Assembly (NCBI GenBank): GCA_039989895.1
Contig: JBDXGY010000005.1
Span: 62,001 to 126,000 of the forward strand
Origin: Hyphomicrobiales bacterium
GTDB lineage: Bacteria > Pseudomonadota > Alphaproteobacteria > Rhizobiales > JACESI01
Length of the DNA: 64,000 nt
Direction: 5' to 3'
Shown here: in pieces, positions 26,199 through 33,835 of the stretch
Layout: each line of letters opens with the position of its first letter
How positions within the stretch are numbered: the first letter of the stretch is position 1
Notes under the pieces: model-generated
Seen by the model: the letters and a program-made list of their open reading frames with translations, nothing else
Told to the model about the DNA's origin: nothing
The model's database searches: none
Translations under genes and position numbers: made by a program

Positions 26199-26693
26199 TT
26201 ATTTTTTGAAATTCTTTGCACGTCCTTTTCGCGGCTTAGGCATATATGGCTTATGAACCAAAACTGGGTAGTTTTGGCCTTCACGCCATTCTTTGGGTTC
26301 TTGTGTAGCCGCTTTGAAGGAGCCACCGCTTCCCATAGGCATCATGGTCAATCGGTACTTCGCCGTCTTTCCCTTTCCATCGACACCAAGGCTTGCCAGT
26401 TCAGTCGCAACGATCCATCCTTTGGCCTGCAAGTCAGCTAATCCAGCCATGACAGTTTTTTGGGAGCAGCCCATATCTAAAGCCAAATCACGCGGAGAAC
26501 GAAATACCTGTCCATTATTGTTGGTCACCTTCCTGTGTTTTTGAGCGGTTTCAGCAAAGCATCTGACTTGCAGGTGAAAATATATTTCTCTTGCCGCAAA
26601 AGAGAGAGCTTTCCATGCAGGAAGTGCGCGATGGTGCAAAATCCATTTAGTCCATTGGGGTTCGCGGTCTTCGTTACTTTTGTTCCTACCCAT
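26199..26693 (-). CDS. Helix-turn-helix protein of the integrative element
   Basis: 164 residues. The middle, VFRSPRDLALDMGCSQKTVM followed by AGLADLQAKGWIVA, is a winged helix-turn-helix; the front has WILHHRALPAWKALSFAARE, and the tail is strongly basic (PKPRKGRAKNFKK). Proteins of this shape in alphaproteobacterial integrative elements are thought to act in regulation or in replication initiation; no replication enzyme motif is visible. Six bp after the AlpA gene on the same strand, so co-transcribed with it. Confidence 0.65.
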   Translation of the reverse strand: MGRNKSNEDREPQWTKWILHHRALPAWKALSFAAREIYFHLQVRCFAETAQKHRKVTNNNGQVFRSPRDLALDMGCSQKTVMAGLADLQAKGWIVATELASLGVDGKGKTAKYRLTMMPMGSGGSFKAATQEPKEWREGQNYPVLVHKPYMPKPRKGRAKNFKK

Positions 26694-26699
26694 GACATA

Positions 26700-26906
26700 T
26701 CACGTCGTCCAATTTTGCTGTGGCGACGAATTGGCTTTAGAAATCTCCCAAGCCAGCAAGGCAGATAATGGCCATCTCGTGCAACCTGACGATAGAGTCA
26801 CTGGTGCGGGGAAGCCTGGCTCAGACTTTGCCCAGCGCCACGGTGTGGATCGGTGGACGCCGTAACGAGAAGCTACTTGAATGTCAGAAAGATATGTCTC
26901 AGCCAT
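26700..26906 (-). CDS. AlpA family DNA-binding regulator
   Basis: About 68 residues. MAETYLSDIQVASRYGVHRS then TPWRWAKSEPGFPAPVTLSS is the AlpA/excisionase-type winged helix-turn-helix, with the recognition helix around RSTPWRW and the wing after GFPAPV. ATG 26906 has a GGAG at normal spacing; an in-frame GTG at 26915 is the alternative. In P4-like and related elements such proteins activate integrase or act as excision factors, which fits its place between integrase-linked genes. Confidence 0.82.
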   Translation of the reverse strand: MAETYLSDIQVASRYGVHRSTPWRWAKSEPGFPAPVTLSSGCTRWPLSALLAWEISKANSSPQQNWTT

Positions 26907-26986
26907 GCTATGCACTCCGGTTGATTGTCATCGGATGCAACCTATAGCGCAGCTGAACGGACGTCGCTGGGTAGCAAGCAAGGGGC

Positions 26987-27550
26987 TTACGACCCCTTAT
27001 TCTTAGGCCTGCGTCGATAAAACTTTGGCATGTTCTTCTTCCATATATCTGAAACCGTAGTGGCAGAGCGGATGTCGAGGTTGTGTTTGCTGCACGCCTC
27101 TGCGACGGCCTCGCATGCAAGTTTATGCTTTAAACCCCTCTGCCTTAGAACATGCACACATCCAACAACAAGGCGATGAAGACCTAGCTTCCTTACATCC
27201 TCGTGGGCAGTATAGGCACGAGACTTGTATTGTGGAACGTCATGCTCCCCAGCTAAAGCCTTTGCTGTCCAAGCTGCTTCCTCAGCATCAAGCTCAACAG
27301 AGCAATAGATTTTTTCGGCTATCGCAAAACGTAACATGTCGTAATAATTGCGATCAGATAATGATCTCTCAAACAATGTTTCACGGTCGCGTTCCAAATA
27401 CCGACGCCCTTCCACACGCAAAATGCGCCTTAGAATAGATGCATCATTCGTGGCATCGCCCCATAACCACCCTTGGTTTGCATTTCTATGATCTTCAATT
27501 CGATCATAAACTTTCTTAACTGCCTCCTCATATCCAATAGGCGGCCTCAT
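26987..27550 (-). CDS. Hypothetical protein coupled to the integrase
   Basis: 187 residues starting MRPPIGYEEAVKKVYDRIED. Largely helical with many charged residues (GRRYLERDRETLFERSLSDR; LGLHRLVVGCVHVLRQRG) and a basic end (KFYRRRPKNKGS). No named family. Its start overlaps the integrase stop as ATGA (27547-27550), so it is translated together with the integrase and likely belongs to the mobility or maintenance functions of the element. Confidence 0.65.
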   Translation of the reverse strand: MRPPIGYEEAVKKVYDRIEDHRNANQGWLWGDATNDASILRRILRVEGRRYLERDRETLFERSLSDRNYYDMLRFAIAEKIYCSVELDAEEAAWTAKALAGEHDVPQYKSRAYTAHEDVRKLGLHRLVVGCVHVLRQRGLKHKLACEAVAEACSKHNLDIRSATTVSDIWKKNMPKFYRRRPKNKGS

Positions 27551-28839
27551 TTTAGGTAAACCACACTGTCAGTAATAAGTTCTCCGCCGGTTAAATGATC
27601 GGCCCAAGCATCCATCATAAAGCGGCGTTTGTTGATCATATCCCCTCGCCGATAAGCGGCCTCAACGGCATTTGAAACTTTGTGCCCCAAGGCAATTTCT
27701 GCCATGTCACCGGGAAATTGTGTTTTTTCAGATACCCAGTCCCGAAATGTGGAACGCAAGCCATGCGGTACGGCTGGTCGTTTACTCACTCTATCGACAT
27801 AACCGGAACCACCCTCGGCTAAATCTGCTTTGTGAATGCGTTTCATAGTAGCGCTGAGCGTCATGTCAGAGAGCATGCCGCCTCTGGAAGCTGTAAACAC
27901 AAGTGGGCTGTCACTAAACCTTGGAAGCACCTCTAACAGCTCAATACAAGTTTTTGAAAGTGGTACCCTATGCTCTTTACTCATCTTGGTGCGGCTAGCA
28001 GGGATAATCCAAAGAGCATTCTCCAGATTTATCTCTTCCCAGGTGGCTCCACGAACCTCCTTAGAGCGTACTGCTGTTAGTGCTGAAAACTCTAACGCAC
28101 GACAACCCATGCCAGAACGCTCTTTAAGGCCTGCAAGCCAGCGTGAGGCATCTTCAATTTGTAATGCTGGATGATTGCGAGAGACTTTAATTTTTTCAGG
28201 AGCCGGCAACAGCTCTTTGAGATTGCCCGACCAACGAGCTGGATTATCACCGCTACGATGACCGGACACTGTTGCCCACGACAAAACAGCTTCTATCCGC
28301 CCTCTCAGACGAGAAGCGGTTTCAGTTTTATCACTCCAAATAGGTTTTAGAACACGCAACACATCCTGAACAGTAATGTCTTGCACCAGCATTGAACCCA
28401 ACTCGGGCTTCGCATAGGTCTCCAGCGTGTTACGCCATTGCTGACGGTGTTTTCCATTTTTAAAAGCATCCAGCTTACTACTGAGATACCGATCAATAGC
28501 ATCCGAAAACACTAACCCTCGTCGCTGAGTGGCAATTAATGAGGCTCTGGCCGCCTTACGCTCCTCTACTGGATCAATACCATTGCGGATTTTGTTTTTT
28601 ATCTCACGAGCTTTATCGCGTGCTTGAGCTAACGTAACCTCAGGATAACCGCCCAAACCAATCTCACGTCTATGATTGCCTACTTGGGTTCTAACAATCC
28701 AAGAACGTCCACCGTTGGGAGTAACTTGCAGCAACAACCCTGCGACTCCTCCAACTGCAAAGATTGAATTGCCGTTCTTACCGGTGTGCGTTAACCGCTT
28801 AACTTCAAGAGCAGAAAGTTCTTTGGCGATGCGTGGCAT
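27547..28839 (-). CDS. int: Tyrosine-type integrase (DUF4102 N-terminus)
   Basis: Site-specific recombinase that inserts and excises the island at tRNA-Ser. 430 residues: N-terminal arm-binding domain (LLLQVTPNGGRSWIVRTQVG, IGLGGYPEVTLAQAR), core-binding domain, and a catalytic domain with Arg in LTAVRSKEV, the HxxR box HGLRSTFRDW, GHKVSNAV and nucleophile Tyr in EAAYRRGD. All catalytic residues are present. It sits 144 bp inside the right attachment repeat, facing inward. This family favours tRNA 3' ends, matching the repeat seen. Confidence 0.95.
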   Translation of the reverse strand: MPRIAKELSALEVKRLTHTGKNGNSIFAVGGVAGLLLQVTPNGGRSWIVRTQVGNHRREIGLGGYPEVTLAQARDKAREIKNKIRNGIDPVEERKAARASLIATQRRGLVFSDAIDRYLSSKLDAFKNGKHRQQWRNTLETYAKPELGSMLVQDITVQDVLRVLKPIWSDKTETASRLRGRIEAVLSWATVSGHRSGDNPARWSGNLKELLPAPEKIKVSRNHPALQIEDASRWLAGLKERSGMGCRALEFSALTAVRSKEVRGATWEEINLENALWIIPASRTKMSKEHRVPLSKTCIELLEVLPRFSDSPLVFTASRGGMLSDMTLSATMKRIHKADLAEGGSGYVDRVSKRPAVPHGLRSTFRDWVSEKTQFPGDMAEIALGHKVSNAVEAAYRRGDMINKRRFMMDAWADHLTGGELITDSVVYLK

Positions 28840-29212
28840 ATATTACCCTCTATCTAACCCGCCAAAAAATATAAACACGGATGCAACTCAATGCAACAGC
28901 ATGCGCAAATGAAATTCATAAAACCCAATGATTTTAGTACCTAAAGCGACAAATTGAGACAATTAGAGTGTTATCCTTGGCGGCCTGTCTGTCCGCCATT
29001 ACCCAGTTTTTCAATATTTTTTGCTGTATCAGAAACCTTTATTATCTAAGGCTTTTCAGCCTTACTCTGCAGTGTTTCAACGTCGATTCCTGTGAACTCC
29101 GAAAACCATGTCATTTTGACAATTCATTCCAACTTTTTTCTCGAGATTATTACAATGATTTAACGAGCGTTATTCATAAAGCAGAAAAGCAATCGACAAT
29201 GACCTTTCTCAT
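28840..29212. other. Integrase leader, right island boundary and AT-rich flank
   Basis: 373 bp without a supported gene. Contains the promoter side of the integrase (28840 onward), the right attachment repeat at 28984-29000, and beyond it DNA that would have followed tRNA-Ser before integration. Nothing else recognised. Confidence 0.6.
28984..29000 (+). repeat. Right attachment repeat
   Basis: cctgtctgtccgccatt, identical to 12963-12979 at the tRNA-Ser 3' end. It marks the right end of the island. Confidence 0.85.
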
Positions 29213-29941
29213 CTAAGAGAATTTTAGAACCTTTAAATTGGATTTGTAACATTCTTCAATGATCCGCTCAGCTTCTTTTCTATTGTATTTGTCGTCGGCT
29301 TGAGAAAAATATTTAGCAGCACGCTCAGCCCAATATAAAGCAGCGTCTTTATCCAGGAACTTGTCGTGAGCATATCTTGGTAGGTCAGCACCGCTGTAAT
29401 AAAGAGCAAGAGGCATATACGCCTTGCTATATCCCTGTTCAGCGGCTTTTTTCATCCATTCGCAACCATCTCTCTGTCTAACTATGACAGGTATGAAATA
29501 TTGATCGCTAGCATGCATGAACAAGTCGCCAAGCTCGTATTGAGCTTCTGCATCACCACCTTTTGCTCTAAAAGCTATGTCAAAAATTTCATCCAAATCT
29601 CTTGTATTTTTGTCGATCCAATAGAGTTCTACAAGAGCGCTAACCTGATGCTCATTGTAATTTTTAGGAAGTATTTTCCTGGCTTCACTCTCTGTTCCTA
29701 AATAAGTTATTTCTTTGTTTTCTAAAAACTCATGGATGTATTTATATGGCTTGTCGGTAGAAACTGAGAGACATCTTGTAAACCAACTTTTTGCTTTGAG
29801 GCCATCCCTTCGCAAGCCACCTCGACCCTCTTTGTAGAAACGACCCAAGCCAAAGCATGCATTAATATTATATTTTCCCCGTACTTCAGCATTCAATCGA
29901 TGAAACTCTGCAACTTCGCCGCTCTCGTCGTAAGGCCGCAT
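29213..29941 (-). CDS. Sel1-like repeat protein
   Basis: 242 residues with degenerate Sel1/TPR-type repeats: ACFGLGRFYKEGRGGLRRDG and AKSWFTRCL near the N-terminus, AEAQYELGDLFMHASDQY near 140, GCEWMKKAAEQGYSKAYMPL and ALYYSG, then AALYWAERAAKYFSQADDKY. Such repeats are protein-protein interaction scaffolds. No signal peptide, so cytosolic. The partner is unknown. It is the first gene outside the island and has no close operon neighbour. Confidence 0.75.
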   Translation of the reverse strand: MRPYDESGEVAEFHRLNAEVRGKYNINACFGLGRFYKEGRGGLRRDGLKAKSWFTRCLSVSTDKPYKYIHEFLENKEITYLGTESEARKILPKNYNEHQVSALVELYWIDKNTRDLDEIFDIAFRAKGGDAEAQYELGDLFMHASDQYFIPVIVRQRDGCEWMKKAAEQGYSKAYMPLALYYSGADLPRYAHDKFLDKDAALYWAERAAKYFSQADDKYNRKEAERIIEECYKSNLKVLKFS

Positions 29942-30241
29942 GTCTTACCTCTTGATTTCTTGATAGCCACTTTAGGGTGCCCAGACGATAGATCATTTAA
30001 GCTGAATGCGGCGTGAACTTCAGCCTTCTCAATAAGATATCCTGTTTTCCGTTACCAATTTCGTCTGCATAGAAAGATCTTTGCCTTTCGTGTGTGATAT
30101 CTATTTTAGACGTTGGTCTCTTCTTCACCGAATAGCTTCTATTCAAGAACCTTAATCATCACGAAATTCAACGTAAATTACGTATTTTAAAGCATGCCAA
30201 TGAGAATGGTTCAGTGATTAAAGCCTGTGGTGATACTTTTG
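29942..30241. other. Intergenic region between Sel1 protein and coxG
   Basis: 300 bp, upstream of the Sel1-like gene and downstream of coxG (both minus strand). It should hold the Sel1 promoter and the end of the cox transcript; I see no convincing terminator hairpin, RNA or ORF. Confidence 0.5.
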
Positions 30242-30739
30242 CTAAGAGCCAACCAATTTACCCCATAAGCTTTTCTTCTCATCCGGGTCAGAATCCGGCT
30301 CACCACAAACAACTTTTTCAAAGTTTTCGAAGAAGTTTTTTGATAATTTTTTTGCCGTACTCACCACCAGCCTGCTGCCAAGTTGTGCAAGCTTGCCACC
30401 GATTTCCGCTTTTGCAACATAGTTTAGCATGGTGCCACCATCTTGCTCGACAAGCTCGACATCAGCACCTCCTTTTGCATAGCCCGCAACGCCCCCATTG
30501 CCTTGACCGGCGAGAGAGAATTTATTCGGCGCGCCTTGTGTATCAAGGGTTACTTCTCCTCCAAATTTAGCTTTCACAGGGCCAACTTTAAGAACAACTT
30601 TTGCTGTCAGTTCTGTGTCAGAAACTTTGATGAGTTCTTCGCAACCAGGGATACACTGTTTCAAAATCTCAGGATCGTTGAGCGCGGCATAAACCACATC
30701 TTGGGGAGCATTGATAAAAATTTCGTCTTGTAGTTCCAT
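30242..30739 (-). CDS. coxG: CoxG, SRPBCC-fold CO dehydrogenase accessory protein
   Basis: 165 residues from ATG 30739 (Shine-Dalgarno AGAGGA). SRPBCC/START-like fold: MELQDEIFINAPQDVVYAAL, DPEILKQCIPGCEEL and KVGPVKAKFGGEVTL are the CoxG signature. In carboxidotrophs CoxG helps to attach CO dehydrogenase to the cytoplasmic membrane or to quinone. Last gene of the operon, 28 bp after coxF. The frame upstream of this ATG is open but overlaps coxF and is rejected. Confidence 0.9.
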   Translation of the reverse strand: MELQDEIFINAPQDVVYAALNDPEILKQCIPGCEELIKVSDTELTAKVVLKVGPVKAKFGGEVTLDTQGAPNKFSLAGQGNGGVAGYAKGGADVELVEQDGGTMLNYVAKAEIGGKLAQLGSRLVVSTAKKLSKNFFENFEKVVCGEPDSDPDEKKSLWGKLVGS

Positions 30740-30767
30740 TTTTTCCTCTAACAATAAAGTCCATGCA

Positions 30768-31724
30768 TCAGCAAAAAGAATTAATCTCTTCCTGATGTCG
30801 TTGATTTGTAGATTTAGATGTTTTGTTTTTGGCAGATGATAATTGCCCAGTATCGGATGTTTTAGAATGCTTCGTCCCATCACGTTCTAACTCAGTTGAA
30901 GACGTCGCAGTTTTAGACCGTTTTTTATAAATAATCTCAGCTAATATTGAGAGCGCGATCTCTTCCGGCGTCACCGCTTTAATATCGAGCCCAGCCGGCG
31001 CTTTTAGCTCAGTGAAATCACTCTCATCCATTCCAGCGGCAACAAGCTTTTCCTGCAATCGTGCGGCTTTTTTATGGCTACCAACGAAGGAAATATAGTC
31101 AGCGGAATTAGCCAAAGCAGATTTCAATGCCGCCTCGTCTCCACTGCCTTGTGTAGAGACAACAATGAATCTCAATCCATCGCGAAGAGGAAGGTCAAAA
31201 CCACTGATGAGATTATCGACATCTAGAAATGCGTGGTGATCCTTTTGTTTTGCGCAAACTGTACACGTGAACCCCAAGGGCTTTGCCAAAACTGTTAGCG
31301 CAATTGCAACGGGGCTGGAACCATATATTACCAATTCTGGCTTAGGGCGAACGGCTTCCACAAATATATCCATCGTGCCTTGGCTTGGGCACATATTAGT
31401 CGCAAATTTCACACCGTCCTTCGTCTCACCTGATGCAATCCCTTGCTCGGTGAGAAGGTCTTCCGGTTGCACTGACACAAGACGAGGATTTCCGTCTTTC
31501 AGCGCTTCGCGAGCGGCTTTTAAAACCGCAGAACGAGCACAGCCGCCGCCGATCCAACCTTCCGAAATTGAACCATCATCCATAATAATCGCTTTGGCGC
31601 CTGCTTTGGCCGATGTGACCGAAACAGTCCTGACAACGGTAGCCATTGCAAAAGGTTCACCTTTGAATTTGAGTTCTGAAATCATATCTAGAATATCCGT
31701 GTGGGCGTTTGTTGCCTTCGTCAT
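30768..31724 (-). CDS. coxF: CoxF, XdhC-family molybdenum-enzyme maturation protein
   Basis: 318 residues. XdhC-type protein: ATVVRTVSVTSAKAGAKAII, GWIGGGCARSAV at the N-terminus, then a Rossmann-like half (LVIYGSSPVAIALTVLAKPL; SFVGSHKKAARL) and EIALSILAEI. These proteins load or modify the Mo-cytosine dinucleotide cofactor; for CO dehydrogenase they are required to build the Cu-S-Mo centre. The last ~45 residues are a low-complexity Ser/Thr/Lys tail, longer than usual. The start overlaps the coxE stop by 4 bp. Confidence 0.85.
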   Translation of the reverse strand: MTKATNAHTDILDMISELKFKGEPFAMATVVRTVSVTSAKAGAKAIIMDDGSISEGWIGGGCARSAVLKAAREALKDGNPRLVSVQPEDLLTEQGIASGETKDGVKFATNMCPSQGTMDIFVEAVRPKPELVIYGSSPVAIALTVLAKPLGFTCTVCAKQKDHHAFLDVDNLISGFDLPLRDGLRFIVVSTQGSGDEAALKSALANSADYISFVGSHKKAARLQEKLVAAGMDESDFTELKAPAGLDIKAVTPEEIALSILAEIIYKKRSKTATSSTELERDGTKHSKTSDTGQLSSAKNKTSKSTNQRHQEEINSFC

Positions 31725-32908
31725 ATTCTCCCCAATTCTGGTTCTAGTGCAGCAAGGTCATTGAGTGTTGTCGCTGCTGCAAATAAATCGAGATGTGGCA
31801 GCGCGGCGGCCATGCCTTTAGCGACTGGTTCGTAATCCTTCCAGCCTTTTAGCGGGTTTAGCCAAATAACTTTGCATCCACGCTTTTTCAGGCGAGCCAA
31901 TTCATTGGCTATCTTTTCAGGTGGATCGTTATCGTAGCCGTCAGATAGAATGATCACTACTGATCTTCCATTGACCTGCTGAGCCGCGTATTGCCGGTTA
32001 AAATGGCCCAAGTTTGTTCCTATTTTTGTGCCCCCACCAAAGCCTTGAGCCATCATAGACAAACGATTGACAGCACGGAACGTATCACCATCACGCAGAG
32101 CATCTGAAATACGGACAAGCTGAGTATGAAATAAATACGCATCTGTGTTTTGGTCGGCACTCATCAGCCCCTTCAAAAACGCTAAAAAGATACGTGAATA
32201 AACCGTCATAGAGCCTGACACATCCAAAAGCGCAATAATATTTTGAGGTTTGTTGGGCTTGTGACGCCGCAGCAAACGCAAAGGTTCGCCGCCAGTGGAC
32301 ACACTTTTTCGCGTGATTTTGCGTAGGTCGAGTTGAGCCCCTTTCCGTGCAGCCCGCCTACGCCGCGAACGGCGATACCGTATTGCTTTGGCAAGATCTT
32401 CTGCCACCTTTTCGGCACGACTTAGATCTTCTGGCTTCATAAATTCTCGAAGGTCAGTTTTATTGATGTTGTCAATTTTGGATGCGATCAGTTTGCCTTC
32501 ACCAGATTGAGCAGACTCACCTTCCCGGTTATCGTCGGGCAGATCTTGTTCCCCAGTCGAACGCGTATCGCTGGCTTGCTCAAACAAGCTTTTGTTGGTC
32601 CGACGGCTCTTTTTTTCAACCGCCTTCATCGTATGTTGATCGCGCCTGCGATCACGCCCCTTATTCATCCAGTAAGCTTTGAAAAGTTCGTCAAATCTAT
32701 CAAAACGATCCGCATCATTTGCGCAGACTGATTTGAGCGCGAGCCGAGTCTCATTGATGTTTGCGAGATTAATGTGGCGCATAGAAAGAAGCGCGGCTTC
32801 TGTTTCTGCAACGCCAACATTGATACCGTTATAGCGCAGATGTTCCATAAAGCCGGTCATTCGCTCCGACACATTGCGTGTACTTTCAGGAAACTGAGTG
32901 ATCGGCAT
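31721..32908 (-). CDS. coxE: CoxE, VWA-domain maturation protein
   Basis: 395 residues with a von Willebrand A domain in the C-terminal half: the MIDAS motif DVSGSM (in IALLDVSGSMTVYSR), FGGGTKIG and ILSDGYDNDP. The middle is a highly basic linker (YRRSRRRRAARKG). CoxE works with the AAA+ ATPase CoxD as a MoxR/VWA pair that inserts sulfur and copper into the CoxL active site. Overlaps coxD by one base and coxF by four, so translation is coupled. Confidence 0.93.
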   Translation of the reverse strand: MPITQFPESTRNVSERMTGFMEHLRYNGINVGVAETEAALLSMRHINLANINETRLALKSVCANDADRFDRFDELFKAYWMNKGRDRRRDQHTMKAVEKKSRRTNKSLFEQASDTRSTGEQDLPDDNREGESAQSGEGKLIASKIDNINKTDLREFMKPEDLSRAEKVAEDLAKAIRYRRSRRRRAARKGAQLDLRKITRKSVSTGGEPLRLLRRHKPNKPQNIIALLDVSGSMTVYSRIFLAFLKGLMSADQNTDAYLFHTQLVRISDALRDGDTFRAVNRLSMMAQGFGGGTKIGTNLGHFNRQYAAQQVNGRSVVIILSDGYDNDPPEKIANELARLKKRGCKVIWLNPLKGWKDYEPVAKGMAAALPHLDLFAAATTLNDLAALEPELGRI

Positions 32909-33780
32909 TATGCGACCTTCCCTAAGAGACGCTGAGTGATTTCCGTTGGAATAGCGGCCTGATCGGATTGTGTTTTTAACAAACAGACAAGGGTTGCTTG
33001 CAGAGTAACTGGATCGTCGGATAGATCATTAATACCCAAGCCTGAAATGGCTGCGGCCCAATCAAGCATCTCAGCCACGCCCGGCTTCTTCTCAAGTTCC
33101 TCTTTCCTAATAGCTTGAACAAAACCCACAATTTGCTGTGCGAGCAGCGTATTTAATTCTGGGTTACGTTTCTCCAAAATGGCTAATTCTGTCTTCAAAT
33201 CTGGGCATTCAACAAATGAATAAATACAGCGCCGGCGTAGAGCATCAGATAAATCCCGCGCGCCATTTGCGGTCAAAACCACAAAGGGCCTACAGGTTGC
33301 CTTGATGGTTCCAAGCTCCGGTATTGAAACTTGAAAATCTGAAAGAATCTCCAGCAGATAGGCTTCAAACTCTTCATCGGCACGGTCCACCTCATCGATA
33401 AGAAGGACTGGTGGTTTGTCTTGCGAAATTGCTTCTAGCAAGGGGCGTCGTAGGAGGTATTTTTCAGAAAAAATACGGTCTTCGATATTACCGTGGCTAT
33501 CACTGCTAGCATCAGCACGAATGGCGAGTAATTGTCGCTGATAATTCCATTCGTAGATGGCTGAAGCAGAATCCAATCCCTCATAACATTGGAGTCTGAT
33601 GAGGTTTGTTTCTTTTATGTCAGCGAGTGTTTTGGCAATTTGGGTTTTGCCAACACCCGCTGCACCTTCAAGCAAGAGCGGACGCCCGAGCTGCATGGCA
33701 AGGTGAAGTGCCATAGCCAGCGCGTCTGAAGCCACATAGCTATTGTCAGCCAACTCTGTTTTTAATTGGGTCCAGGTCAT
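32908..33780 (-). CDS. coxD: CoxD, MoxR-type AAA+ ATPase
   Basis: 290 residues. Walker A GAAGVGKT (in LLLEGAAGVGKTQIAKTL), Walker B VLLIDEVDRAD, sensor-1 region VVLTANGARDLSDALRRRC. CoxD is a chaperone-like ATPase for maturation of the [CuSMoO2] site in apo-CO dehydrogenase. 55 bp after coxL and overlapping coxE. Confidence 0.94.
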   Translation of the reverse strand: MTWTQLKTELADNSYVASDALAMALHLAMQLGRPLLLEGAAGVGKTQIAKTLADIKETNLIRLQCYEGLDSASAIYEWNYQRQLLAIRADASSDSHGNIEDRIFSEKYLLRRPLLEAISQDKPPVLLIDEVDRADEEFEAYLLEILSDFQVSIPELGTIKATCRPFVVLTANGARDLSDALRRRCIYSFVECPDLKTELAILEKRNPELNTLLAQQIVGFVQAIRKEELEKKPGVAEMLDWAAAISGLGINDLSDDPVTLQATLVCLLKTQSDQAAIPTEITQRLLGKVA

Positions 33781-33835
33781 ATTATCACTTTGAAATTTGA
33801 CGGCTCGAAGAACATCTTACAAGCCGTCTTATTTT

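Larger units (their letters stand above)
12963..29000. mobile_element. 16-kb genomic island integrated at tRNA-Ser, carrying CBASS and other cargo
   Basis: The last 15 bases of the tRNA plus two more (cctgtctgtccgccatt, 12963-12979) recur exactly at 28984-29000. The tyrosine integrase gene lies just inside the right repeat and faces left, followed by small genes, an AlpA-type regulator and a helix-turn-helix protein typical of integrative elements. Genes outside both ends are housekeeping-like; those inside are defence-like or unknown, with several decayed genes. The island keeps both repeats, so excision may still be possible. Its interior also holds remnants of a second recombinase, so it was probably built by more than one insertion. 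Confidence 0.85.

Noticed and set aside
26908-27120. 70-codon minus-strand frame between AlpA and the integrase-linked gene
   Set aside because: Largely overlaps the 187-residue gene in another frame, and has no start signal or recognisable motif.
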